Assembly: GCA_027068235.1 (NCBI GenBank)
Contig: JAMOUE010000309.1
Span: 1 to 6,974 of the forward strand
Source: Deltaproteobacteria bacterium
GTDB taxonomy: Bacteria > Desulfobacterota > Dissulfuribacteria > Dissulfuribacterales > QOAL01
Direction of reading: 5' to 3'
Length of the DNA: 6,974 nt
Numbering within the stretch: the first letter of the stretch is position 1; each line of letters opens with the position of its first letter. A program made the position numbers and the translations under genes. A model generated the notes under the pieces. That model searched no databases. It was not told where the DNA came from and saw nothing but the letters and a program-made list of their open reading frames with translations. Below, in pieces: positions 1 through 5,401 of this stretch.

Positions 1-120
1 ACCCTTCTGGGCCAATACCCTGGTTATGGCTGCTGTAAGCGTCGTCTTACCATGGTCAATGTGACCTATAGTCCCTACGTTTACATGCGGTTTCTTACGC
101 TCAAATTTCTCCTTGCTCAT
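1..120 (-). CDS. tuf: Translation elongation factor Tu, N-terminal part (cut by window edge)
   Basis: The first 40 codons are present, starting at an ATG whose complement lies at 118-120; the rest lies beyond position 1. The translation begins MSKEKFERKKPHVNVGTIGH and continues into IDHGKTTLTAAITRVLA. This contains the GTPase G1 (P-loop) motif GHIDHGKT in the context typical of EF-Tu; EF-G reads differently here (AHIDAGKTT). EF-Tu delivers aminoacyl-tRNA to the ribosomal A site as a GTP complex in the cytosol. A GGAGG Shine-Dalgarno sits about 10 nt upstream (complement of 130-134). It follows rpsG by 41 nt on the same strand and is probably co-transcribed with it. In most bacteria fusA lies between rpsG and tuf, and here it does not. 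The identity is firm; whether this is the only tuf copy cannot be seen. Confidence 0.96.
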   Translation of the reverse strand, partial: MSKEKFERKKPHVNVGTIGHIDHGKTTLTAAITRVLAQKG

Positions 121-161
121 GACCTATATCCTCCACAAATCTTTGTTAAAACACCAAAGCC

Positions 162-632
162 CTACCAGCGGTAATGTGCAAAGGCCTTGTTTGCCTCTGC
201 CATCCTGTGGGTATCCTCCCTCTTTTTGAAGGCTCCGCCTCTCTTGTTGAATGCATCTATAAGCTCACCTGCAAGGCGTTGGGCCATACTGCGCTCACCC
301 CTTGACTTGGCATACCCTACCAGCCACCTGATTGCCAAGGCACGGCGCCTCTCTGGCCTAACCTCAACCGGAACCTGGTAAGTTGCACCGCCAACCCTTC
401 TGGAGCGAACCTCTACAATGGGTTTCACATTCTCCATGGCCTGCTCAAACACCTTTACAGGGTTCTCCTTCGTACGGGACTCAACTATATCCATGGCCTC
501 GTAGAAAATCCTTCTGGCCAGATTCTTTTTCCCCTTGACCATGAGTCCATTGATAAATTTAGAAACCAGAACACTCTTATACTTAGGATCTGGCTGTATT
601 TTTCTCTTTGGAACTTCTCTTCTGCGTGGCAT
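162..632 (-). CDS. rpsG: 30S ribosomal protein S7
   Basis: A complete 156-residue S7, the usual bacterial length. S7 is the primary assembly protein of the 30S head: it binds the 3' major domain of 16S rRNA and lines the E-site. The N-terminus MPRRREVPKRKIQPDPKY, the central RRVGGATYQVPVEV stretch (about residues 78-91), the RRRALAIRWL helix and the C-terminal AFAHYRW are hallmark S7 segments. The protein is strongly basic. It starts 20 nt after the rpsL stop, so the two are almost certainly co-transcribed. Only a weak purine-rich ribosome binding site (TAAGAG) precedes the ATG, consistent with translational coupling to rpsL. In E. coli, S7 represses its own operon by binding the long rpsL-rpsG intercistronic RNA. 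The 20-nt gap here is too short for an equivalent structure, so any autoregulation would need another site, such as the rpsL leader. Confidence 0.99.
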   Translation of the reverse strand: MPRRREVPKRKIQPDPKYKSVLVSKFINGLMVKGKKNLARRIFYEAMDIVESRTKENPVKVFEQAMENVKPIVEVRSRRVGGATYQVPVEVRPERRRALAIRWLVGYAKSRGERSMAQRLAGELIDAFNKRGGAFKKREDTHRMAEANKAFAHYRW

Positions 633-652
633 AATCTCTTACCTAACCTTTG

Positions 653-1024
653 CTACTTGGGCCTTTTTGTTCCGTATTTAGACCTCGCCTTCCGACGGTC
701 TTCAACTCCCAACGCATCCAGCGTGCCCCTTATAATATGGTAACGTACACCTGGCAAATCCTTTACACGCCCACCTCTAATCAACACCACTGAATGCTCC
801 TGAAGGTTATGTCCTATACCTGGGATATAGGATGTCACCTCAATTCCATTTGTAAGCCTGACACGGGCCACCTTTCGTAGGGCCGAGTTTGGCTTTTTAG
901 GTGTCGTTGTATAAACACGGGTACAAACGCCGCGTTTCTGCGGGCAAGATTCAAGGGCTGGTGCCTTAGTCTTCTTCTTGATCTTTTGCCTGCCCTTACG
1001 GACCAACTGGTTTATTGTAGGCAT
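653..1024 (-). CDS. rpsL: 30S ribosomal protein S12
   Basis: A complete 123-residue S12, first gene of the str-type operon. S12 sits at the 30S decoding centre and controls accuracy. The sequence begins MPTINQLVRKGR. It carries the conserved TTPKKPNSALRK loop (about residues 40-51) and the GGRVKDLPGVRYH loop (about 84-96). The two lysines whose substitution gives streptomycin resistance in other bacteria (E. coli K42 and K87, here K43 and K88) are both lysine, so these sites are wild type. The aspartate that RimO methylthiolates in E. coli (D88) is present as D89. An AGGAG Shine-Dalgarno lies 11 nt before the ATG (complement of 1036-1040). A promoter and an attenuator-like hairpin lie upstream and are listed separately. 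Confidence 0.99.
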   Translation of the reverse strand: MPTINQLVRKGRQKIKKKTKAPALESCPQKRGVCTRVYTTTPKKPNSALRKVARVRLTNGIEVTSYIPGIGHNLQEHSVVLIRGGRVKDLPGVRYHIIRGTLDALGVEDRRKARSKYGTKRPK

Positions 1025-1068
1025 ACGTCTTCAAACTCCTAATAATTTTATTGCCTTATAAAAAACGC

Positions 1069-1121
1069 AAAAAAAGCCTTAACCACATCTATCGCCCTTA
1101 TGGACTTGTGGATGTGGGGCT
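1069..1121 (-). terminator. Attenuator-like hairpin with T-tract in the rpsL leader
   Basis: Read on the minus strand, AGCC-CCACATC (complement of 1111-1121) can pair with GATGTGG (complement of 1083-1089) and then, after a 4-nt TTAA bulge, with GGCT (complement of 1075-1078). The final GGCT runs straight into seven T (complement of 1069-1075), and a second T6 follows after GCG. The 11 pairs enclose a 21-nt loop. This is the geometry of an intrinsic terminator, yet it lies between the rpsL promoter and the rpsL start, about 45-100 nt upstream of the ATG. A conditional terminator is therefore the natural reading. The pairing is visible; attenuation is inferred. Confidence 0.5.
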
Positions 1122-1139
1122 CAAAGGTAAGGTTCGCTT

Positions 1140-1168
1140 TTATTAATTGCTAAGTTTTGTATTGTCAA
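1140..1168 (-). promoter_or_regulatory. Putative sigma-70 promoter of the rpsL-rpsG-tuf operon
   Basis: On the minus strand there is a perfect -35 TTGACA (complement of 1163-1168), a 17-nt spacer and a weaker -10 TAATAA (complement of 1140-1145). Transcription would begin near 1133-1134, giving a leader of roughly 110 nt before the rpsL ATG. It is placed and oriented as expected for a ribosomal operon promoter. The -35 block coincides with that of the divergent coaX promoter. Confidence 0.55.
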
Positions 1169-1190
1169 GACCTAAAAAGCCATTTATATG
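1162..1190 (+). promoter_or_regulatory. Putative sigma-70 promoter of coaX
   Basis: TTGTCA (1162-1167, five of six matches to the -35 consensus), a 17-nt spacer and TATATG (1185-1190, four of six matches to the -10 consensus). The start point would fall near 1197, about 45 nt before the preferred coaX start. The -35 hexamer overlaps the TTGACA of the opposite-facing rpsL promoter. A start near 1197 would leave the upstream in-frame ATG at 1188 untranscribed, which supports the downstream coaX start. Confidence 0.45.
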
Positions 1191-1230
1191 CTGGTTTCGC
1201 CAAGTAAAGCAAAAACTTCCACAAAAAGAA

Positions 1231-1234
1231 AGGA
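1231..1234 (+). promoter_or_regulatory. Ribosome binding site deciding the coaX start
   Basis: AGGA, in an AAAGGA context, lies 7 nt before the ATG at 1242. The in-frame ATG at 1188 has no such site and lies within the putative promoter. A third ATG at 1238 is out of frame. Confidence 0.7.
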
Positions 1235-1241
1235 CGTATGT

Positions 1242-2021
1242 ATGTCATCAAAATACTATCTAGCTGTAGATATTGGAAATACTCACTCTGTTATCGGGCT
1301 TTTGAAGGATAACGAAATAATCCGGTCCTGGCGGATAAGTACCAATAAAAATATTACTTGTCACGAACTTGCTCCAATTATTGCCTTTTGGCTCCATCCT
1401 TTTGATCTCGACCTTAACAACCTGAGTGGCACAATAATTTCTAGCGTAGTTCCTCCTGTTAACCAAGTATGGTTAGAGCTTGCCCAAAATTATTTCAAAT
1501 GTCCTTTTCTTGATGCCCATGATGTAGCTCTCAAGATCATTGACATACTATATCCAAGACCTCACGAAATTGGGACAGACAGACTTATCAATGCCATAGG
1601 TGCGTATCAAAGAATAAAAGGCCCTTGCATTATTGCCGACTTTGGCACGGCAACAACTTTTGATTGTGTTTCAGAAAAGGGCGAATATCTTGGAGGCTCA
1701 ATTGCACCAGGCATCTACATGTCGCTAGAGGCTCTCTTTAGTGCCACCTCAAAGTTACCTCTAGTACGTTTAGACAGTAAAGCAGTATCACCAATAGGTA
1801 AAAGCACAGAAGAAGCTATAAGGTCGGGCATATTGTACGGATTTGCAGGTCTGACAGACAGGATAATAACTGAACTTGAAAAAACGTATGAACATCCCCC
1901 AACGGTTATAGCCACAGGAGGACTTGCCCCAAACATATTTTCTTTGTCACAAAAACTTCAATGCATGATGCCAGACATAACCATGGAAGGCCTAAGTATT
2001 TGTATTCAGACCGCTTTATGA
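1242..2021 (+). CDS. coaX: Type III pantothenate kinase (CoaX)
   Basis: A 259-residue cytosolic enzyme that phosphorylates pantothenate with ATP, the first step of coenzyme A synthesis. It belongs to the acetate/sugar kinase/Hsp70/actin fold. Visible motifs are the N-terminal phosphate-binding LAVDIGNTH (about residues 7-15), EIGTDRLINAIGAY (about 110-122, with D113), ADFGTATTFDCV (about 132-143), GGSIAPG (151-157) and the IATGG adenosine-side motif (223-227), ending with the family-typical MEGLSI segment. The length matches the usual 250-260. I chose the start at 1242 because it has a proper Shine-Dalgarno. The longer frame from 1188 would add 18 unconserved residues and would begin inside the promoter. 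The gene is divergent from rpsL and convergent with the next gene, so it is probably monocistronic. Type III kinases are known to be insensitive to CoA feedback and to the antimetabolite N-pentylpantothenamide. Confidence 0.95.
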   Translation: MSSKYYLAVDIGNTHSVIGLLKDNEIIRSWRISTNKNITCHELAPIIAFWLHPFDLDLNNLSGTIISSVVPPVNQVWLELAQNYFKCPFLDAHDVALKIIDILYPRPHEIGTDRLINAIGAYQRIKGPCIIADFGTATTFDCVSEKGEYLGGSIAPGIYMSLEALFSATSKLPLVRLDSKAVSPIGKSTEEAIRSGILYGFAGLTDRIITELEKTYEHPPTVIATGGLAPNIFSLSQKLQCMMPDITMEGLSICIQTAL

Positions 2022-2050
2022 AAAGCATATGTATATCTTTCTTGAAAGCT

Positions 2051-2806
2051 TTATGCTAAATCAATCATGGACAACACTTTATAACAGTGTTCCATTAGGG
2101 CTTCTTGTTCAATACGGGCTGATAGATATTCTAAATTTATCAAAAGGCCATCAATCTCTCCTGTAATACAATATTCGGTATGAGGTATAAGCACGGTGAC
2201 GTTGTTCAAACCTTTATATTGGAGGGCCCTCAACAATGTCCTTTGCCCCTCAATTGCTCTATGCACATCCATGCCAGAAATAGTCAACACCAGGCACCAC
2301 AGTTCATTATATAATAAGGGCATCTGACCAATATCATCATCTTGTAAGAAAAAGCATTTAACTGCCTTTTCTCCTTTTTGCTCATAGAGGGTCTTCAAAA
2401 AAGTCCTAAATTTTTCAAGTTTGTCACAAAAAGGTGGCATGAGAAAGGTACCCTTTGCAAAAACAGCCCTATTAGGGCAAAACTCATGTAACTTGCCACT
2501 GGAGTCTATCAGCGGAAAATTTCTGCATGCAACTGGTCTTTGATCATATATTGAACATAATCTCGACTCAGAATATGCAGGGCAAGAAGGCTGCTCGGCT
2601 GGAATAATCCACTCTACATCAAAAAATAGATCTGTTAGCGAAACTAGGTCCTCTGCCCATAGAGGAAAGGCACCAATCAATAACTTTTGAAATAGCACGA
2701 CTTCACACTCACCCATATAAGGCATGTGTTTCACATGCTCACAACACGGATTTGAACATTCAAGACATGCGCTTCTTAGACGATAAGAAAAATGACACAT
2801 AATCAT
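2051..2806 (-). CDS. YkgJ-type cysteine-cluster (zinc/iron-chelating) protein
   Basis: About 251 residues from the ATG at 2804-2806. An N-terminal CLECSNPCC cluster (C14, C17, C21, C22) is followed by C34, C75 and C84, then the signature CSIYDQRPVACRNFPLID (C84 and C94) and FCPN (C110). This is the pattern of the CxxCxxCC family (PF03692, YkgJ), thought to bind zinc or iron; the biochemical role is unknown. The remaining C-terminal half is helical-looking with no motif I recognise. There is no signal peptide, so it is probably cytosolic. The start is uncertain: ATGs at 2854, 2836, 2806 and 2800 are in frame and none has a convincing Shine-Dalgarno. I prefer 2806 because the cysteine cluster then lies about 14 residues in, and because longer starts would overlap the divergent PilZ gene. 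The family is confident; the start is not. Confidence 0.8.
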   Translation of the reverse strand: MIMCHFSYRLRSACLECSNPCCEHVKHMPYMGECEVVLFQKLLIGAFPLWAEDLVSLTDLFFDVEWIIPAEQPSCPAYSESRLCSIYDQRPVACRNFPLIDSSGKLHEFCPNRAVFAKGTFLMPPFCDKLEKFRTFLKTLYEQKGEKAVKCFFLQDDDIGQMPLLYNELWCLVLTISGMDVHRAIEGQRTLLRALQYKGLNNVTVLIPHTEYCITGEIDGLLINLEYLSARIEQEALMEHCYKVLSMIDLA

Positions 2807-2830
2807 CACACAAACTTTTCTGAGGGTAAG

Positions 2831-3160
2831 ATGCATATTGAACAAAGACAACATGAAAGATTCAAGGTGAATCTGGAGGTAACCTTCAGTTCAGGTTCTT
2901 TCGTCTGTTCTACCCCTATACTAAACATCAGTATGGGAGGCCTTTGTATAGAATGTGGGAAAGCAATTCCCAAAGATCAAAGTCTAACCATATTAGTACC
3001 CACTCGGCCCCCAGTAAGGGTACAAGGTAAGGTGGCTTGGAGTGTCAAAAAAGGATTAAATTACCTCCTTGGAATAAAGTTTGATCCGCTGACAGAGGAA
3101 CAAAAAAGGGCCATACTCGAATTAATCAGGGGGTTATTTTGGGAAAATAAATCCTGGTAA
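2831..3160 (+). CDS. Single-domain PilZ protein (c-di-GMP receptor)
   Basis: About 109 residues forming one PilZ domain (PF07238). Both c-di-GMP-binding elements are intact: the RxxxR motif as RQHER (residues 6-10) and the (D/N)xSxxG motif as NISMGG (residues 32-37). Downstream, GKVAWSVKKGLNYLLGIKF fits the C-terminal strands of the domain, followed by a final helix (EEQKRAILELIRGLF). Such small cytosolic proteins usually relay c-di-GMP levels to motility, surface or secretion targets through protein contacts; the target here is unknown. I chose the ATG at 2831 because GAGGG lies just upstream (2822-2826, short 4-nt spacing) and the RxxxR motif then sits near the N-terminus, as is common. The in-frame ATG at 2792 would add 13 residues and overlap the divergent gene. 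No nearby GGDEF, EAL or flagellar genes are visible. Confidence 0.88.
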   Translation: MHIEQRQHERFKVNLEVTFSSGSFVCSTPILNISMGGLCIECGKAIPKDQSLTILVPTRPPVRVQGKVAWSVKKGLNYLLGIKFDPLTEEQKRAILELIRGLFWENKSW

Positions 3161-3328
3161 GACGAATAAGAATCTCACACATTAAAAAAATAAGCTGCGG
3201 TATTTATACATTCACACAAGCCCTTTCTTTACCATGCCGTTTTTGTAGTAATTTGTATCCTTAGCCTCAGGACTGTGCCCCTATAACCTATTTTGCTTTT
3301 TTGGAAAATTTCTAGCAAAGTATGTCCA

Positions 3329-3346
3329 TAACTTCAATGGAAGTTA
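3329..3346. repeat. Short perfect inverted repeat (hairpin) upstream of feoA
   Basis: TAACTTC-AATG-GAAGTTA: 7-bp arms around a 4-nt loop. No T-tract follows on either strand, so it is not an intrinsic terminator. It lies about 120 bp before feoA and could be an operator or a leader hairpin; its function is unknown. Confidence 0.5.
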
Positions 3347-3374
3347 CTACAAGTCTAGTTCAATGAGGAGCAAT

Positions 3375-3446
3375 ATGTTGTTTACACTTAATAAAAATGA
3401 TATCCTTTGGCCGATGGTCCATCTTAATAAACAAAACAAAAAATAG
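3375..3446 (+). CDS. Possible 23-residue small ORF upstream of feoA
   Basis: ATG at 3375, stop TAG at 3444-3446, 23 residues beginning MLFTLNKNDILWPMV and ending in a lysine-rich tail. A strong GAGGAG (3365-3370) precedes the ATG, although the spacing of 4 nt is short. It ends 18 nt before feoA on the same strand, so translation of the two could be linked. I recognise no family. A frame this short can arise by chance in AT-rich DNA, so the case rests on the Shine-Dalgarno and the position. Confidence 0.22.
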   Translation: MLFTLNKNDILWPMVHLNKQNKK

Positions 3447-3464
3447 GAAAATAGGGAATTACAC

Positions 3465-3692
3465 ATGACTCTTGATGATCTAAAAACAGGCCAAAAGGGA
3501 ACGGTATTAAGAATAAATGCCACGGGCCCCTTTAAAAAACGCCTTTTGGAAATGGGTTTTGTTGCCGGAGCAGAGGTAGAGGTAATAAAATATGCTCCAT
3601 TAAAAGATCCTGTGGAATATCTGGTTAAAGGATATCACGTAAGTCTTAGACATGAGGAAGCCTCTACCATTGAAGTTGAACCTCTGCAATAA
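3465..3692 (+). CDS. feoA: FeoA-type ferrous iron transport accessory protein
   Basis: A 75-residue SH3-like beta-barrel protein, a normal FeoA length. Diagnostic stretches are LKTGQKGTVLRI near the N-terminus, RLLEMGFVAGAEVEVI (about residues 26-41), the APLKDPVEYLVKGYHVSLR block (about 44-62) and the closing EEASTIEVE. FeoA is a small cytosolic partner of the FeoB ferrous iron transporter and is thought to modulate it. AGGGA (3453-3457) lies 7 nt before the ATG. No feoB or feoC follows: the next gene is convergent and unrelated. This is therefore an orphan feoA within the window. No convincing Fur box was found. The protein could also act in a regulator-like or other FeoA-domain role. Confidence 0.93.
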   Translation: MTLDDLKTGQKGTVLRINATGPFKKRLLEMGFVAGAEVEVIKYAPLKDPVEYLVKGYHVSLRHEEASTIEVEPLQ

Positions 3693-3721
3693 CTCTACAA
3701 CTCTAATTTACAACTATATTT

Positions 3722-4018
3722 TTAGTCACCTTGTTCTACCGTATCCTTAATTATCTCCTTAACATTTTCTATTGTATAAAGAATATCATGGACTGTAGTC
3801 GTAGGATGATCTTCACAGAATGCATCTATAGTTTCTAGGAGTTTATCAGTCAGCAATTCAAATTCATCAATAGTTAACGTACTGGCTGGTTCTGCATTTA
3901 TTAGTTTATCAAGGTCAATACCATGATAAAGCAATAATTCCTCCTTTATCTTCTCAAGCCTGCGTGGCCCACGCTTCGAGGCCCCTGCTACCTTTTTGAA
4001 CGGAAGAAGTTTTCCCAT
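3722..4018 (-). CDS. Small hypothetical protein, basic N-terminus and acidic helical body
   Basis: A 98-residue protein that I do not recognise. The first 25 or so residues are basic (MGKLLPFKKVAGASKRGPRR). The rest is acidic and looks alpha-helical (LTIDEFELLTDKLLETIDAF, then ILYTIENVKEIIKDTVEQ). There is one cysteine (in FCEDHP) and no membrane segment, signal peptide or known catalytic motif. AGGAG (complement of 4031-4035) lies 12 nt before the ATG, supporting a real gene, and no larger overlapping frame competes. It is convergent with feoA (29 nt apart) and divergent from the Gate-domain gene across a structured 300-bp spacer. The basic head and helical body would suit a small nucleic-acid- or protein-binding factor, but that is only a guess from composition. 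Confidence 0.7.
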   Translation of the reverse strand: MGKLLPFKKVAGASKRGPRRLEKIKEELLLYHGIDLDKLINAEPASTLTIDEFELLTDKLLETIDAFCEDHPTTTVHDILYTIENVKEIIKDTVEQGD

Positions 4019-4322
4019 TTATAAGTATTTCTCCTGACCTTAAGAAGTGATTACAATTTTATTTTACATCAGTTACTTTCCATAAAGCAAGCAAAGAAAG
4101 TAGTATACCATAATAATTGCCATCAGCGATAATTATGGTTACTGCCAATGCGTACAGATGCTTGGCTAGAGGATTAGAGCAACTTGTAATGTGCCTTTTT
4201 GAAAGCCGAGCCTAAATTGATGGTCTTTGATCTCATAAAAATTTGCTTATGGCGAAAAATGAAAATCTAAGAAAATTTATTTTTTACTTTGATTCTTGCA
4301 ACAAGACGCTTAAACTTCCTCT
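4019..4322. other. Divergent intergenic region with clustered stem-loops
   Basis: About 300 bp between the hypothetical gene and the Gate-domain gene, which face away from each other. The part at 4074-4166 is rich in inverted repeats (listed separately). The part from 4170 to 4322 is AT-rich, and I could not assign a promoter there with consensus hexamers and spacing. No reading frame of note is present. An in-frame stop (TAA, 4311-4313) lies just before the Gate gene start. Confidence 0.6.
4074..4166. repeat. Three consecutive stem-loops
   Basis: Hairpin 1 (4074-4102): TACTTTC and GAAAGTA around 15 nt. Hairpin 2 (4108-4138): 13-nt arms beginning CCATAAT and ending ATTATGG around a 5-nt CATCA loop, with 12 of 13 positions pairable as RNA (one A-A mismatch, one G-U). 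Hairpin 3 (4144-4166): GCCAA with TTGGC, extendable by an inner GC/GC past a one-base bulge. They are separated by only 5 nt each. No T-tract follows on either strand, so terminators are unlikely. Hairpin 2 could be a dimeric operator; together they could be a structured leader or small RNA. Confidence 0.5.
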
Positions 4323-5372
4323 ATGGCCTTATCAAGCAAAATAACTAAGCGCCGCATCCACACCATAGTCTGGCTACTTTTTGCCTTTATACTGCTAATC
4401 CTTCTGTTACAAAAAACAAGGTTTAATTTTTTATTCATTGCTGCCAAAGTCTTTTGGCCACTGATACGCCTAATATCCATCATGGCTGCCACTTTGCTTC
4501 TAACTGCGATTATCGAGGCAAAGGGTTGGTCAAGAGTCGTTGCCTCCATTTCCAGGCCCATTATGAGGCTAGGCAATCTTAGTGACTGGAGTGCAACGGC
4601 TTTCACAACAGCGTTTCTTTCAGGTATTGCAGCCAATACCATGCTATGGAATGCCTATAAGGAGGGAAAAATCTCCAAAAGAGAGATGTTTATCTCTGCT
4701 CTTTTGAATGTAGGACTCCCTTCCTACTTTCTCCATCTTCCAGTAACGTTAGCCATAATCGTACCTCTTGCTCAAGAAGCAGGAATGATATACATGCTAA
4801 TAACCTTCACGGCTGCTGTAATAAGGACAATAGCAGTTATAATCGCAGGCAGATTCCTTCTAAAAAGACCGAACAACCAAAGTAGCGATACATCAGAAAT
4901 CGAATCTACAAAAAGTCCTAAAAACGTGGCAGAACTTTTCAAAAAATATATCACACAAAGGCTCTCCTCCATTGTTCTATACACGGTCCCAATATATATG
5001 TTGGTTGTACTTCTTAGATTATATGGTTTTTTTGAGGCCCTCCAACAGGCTACTGCCCATTTTTTACAGACCCAAGCAGTACCAGTTGAAGGCATTTCTG
5101 TAGTGGTTTTCAGCATTGTGGCTGAATTTTCTGCTGGAGCTGCAGCTGCCGGAGCAATGCTAAATGAAGGGGTACTGAGTGTAAAGGAAACTGTAATAGC
5201 TCTTGTACTGGGAAATATAATCGCTACCCCTATAAGGGCGCTTAGACACCAGTTGCCAAGGTATTTAGGAATCTATACACCTGGAACAGGATTAGCCCTT
5301 CTTCTTGCAGGCCAAGCCCTAAGAGTAATAAGTGTACTCATAGCAACGGCCTTATTTCTCATCTTTTATTAA
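4323..5372 (+). CDS. Gate-domain (nucleoside-recognition type) polytopic membrane protein
   Basis: A 349-residue inner-membrane protein with about eight hydrophobic segments (roughly 14-30, 36-64, 123-150, 155-180, 214-236, 255-280, 290-303, 324-348). It has two related halves. SGIAANTML...GKISKREMFISALL (100-128) mirrors SAGAAAAGAML...GVLSVKETVIALVL (270-296). A hydrophilic linker lies between them (about 181-210). This resembles the Gate family (PF07670), whose fold occurs in nucleoside transporters, sporulation proteins SpmA/SpmB and the membrane core of FeoB. The substrate is unknown. No Shine-Dalgarno is visible before the ATG at 4323, an in-frame stop lies 12 nt upstream, and the next methionine (residue 54) would delete the first membrane segment, so 4323 is kept. 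It is followed after 29 bp by the peptidase gene, a probable operon. The family call is by pattern. Confidence 0.75.
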   Translation: MALSSKITKRRIHTIVWLLFAFILLILLLQKTRFNFLFIAAKVFWPLIRLISIMAATLLLTAIIEAKGWSRVVASISRPIMRLGNLSDWSATAFTTAFLSGIAANTMLWNAYKEGKISKREMFISALLNVGLPSYFLHLPVTLAIIVPLAQEAGMIYMLITFTAAVIRTIAVIIAGRFLLKRPNNQSSDTSEIESTKSPKNVAELFKKYITQRLSSIVLYTVPIYMLVVLLRLYGFFEALQQATAHFLQTQAVPVEGISVVVFSIVAEFSAGAAAAGAMLNEGVLSVKETVIALVLGNIIATPIRALRHQLPRYLGIYTPGTGLALLLAGQALRVISVLIATALFLIFY

Positions 5373-5401
5373 GTAAACTCATCTAGTTCAGGGAGAAAAA
5401 G

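Larger units (their letters stand above)
3161..3464. other. Intergenic region between the PilZ gene and feoA
   Basis: About 300 bp with no substantial reading frame and no RNA gene I recognise. It holds one short perfect hairpin (3329-3346), a possible 23-codon ORF (3375-3446) and an AT-rich run before feoA. No convincing promoter hexamer pair and no clear terminator after the PilZ gene could be assigned. Confidence 0.6.

Noticed and set aside
187..381. Plus-strand reading frame antisense to rpsG.
   Set aside because: It is fully contained in the certain rpsG gene and has no family resemblance or ribosome site.
1188..1241. Upstream in-frame ATG for coaX, adding 18 residues.
   Set aside because: It lies within the putative -10 region, has no ribosome site, and the added residues do not fit the family N-terminus. 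The ATG at 1242 has AGGA 7 nt upstream.
2024..2057. Inverted repeat AGCATA/TATGCT with an inner CTTTC/GAAAG between convergent coaX and the CxxC-cluster gene, as a bidirectional terminator.
   Set aside because: The arms are only 5-6 bp with a long interior and no T-tract follows on either strand. It overlaps the end of the minus-strand gene and is too weak to call.
3396..3407. AATGATATCCTT as a Fur box before feoA.
   Set aside because: It is an imperfect 12-bp palindrome that covers only part of the 19-bp Fur consensus and lies inside a possible small ORF. AT-rich DNA gives such matches by chance.
3161..3464. tRNA, small RNA or CRISPR repeats in the spacer before feoA.
   Set aside because: No cloverleaf, no CCA-ended acceptor stem and no repeated units could be found by reading; there is only a single short hairpin.
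4310..5116. Minus-strand reading frames opposite the Gate-domain membrane gene.
   Set aside because: They mirror the hydrophobic codons of the plus-strand gene and show no independent motifs.
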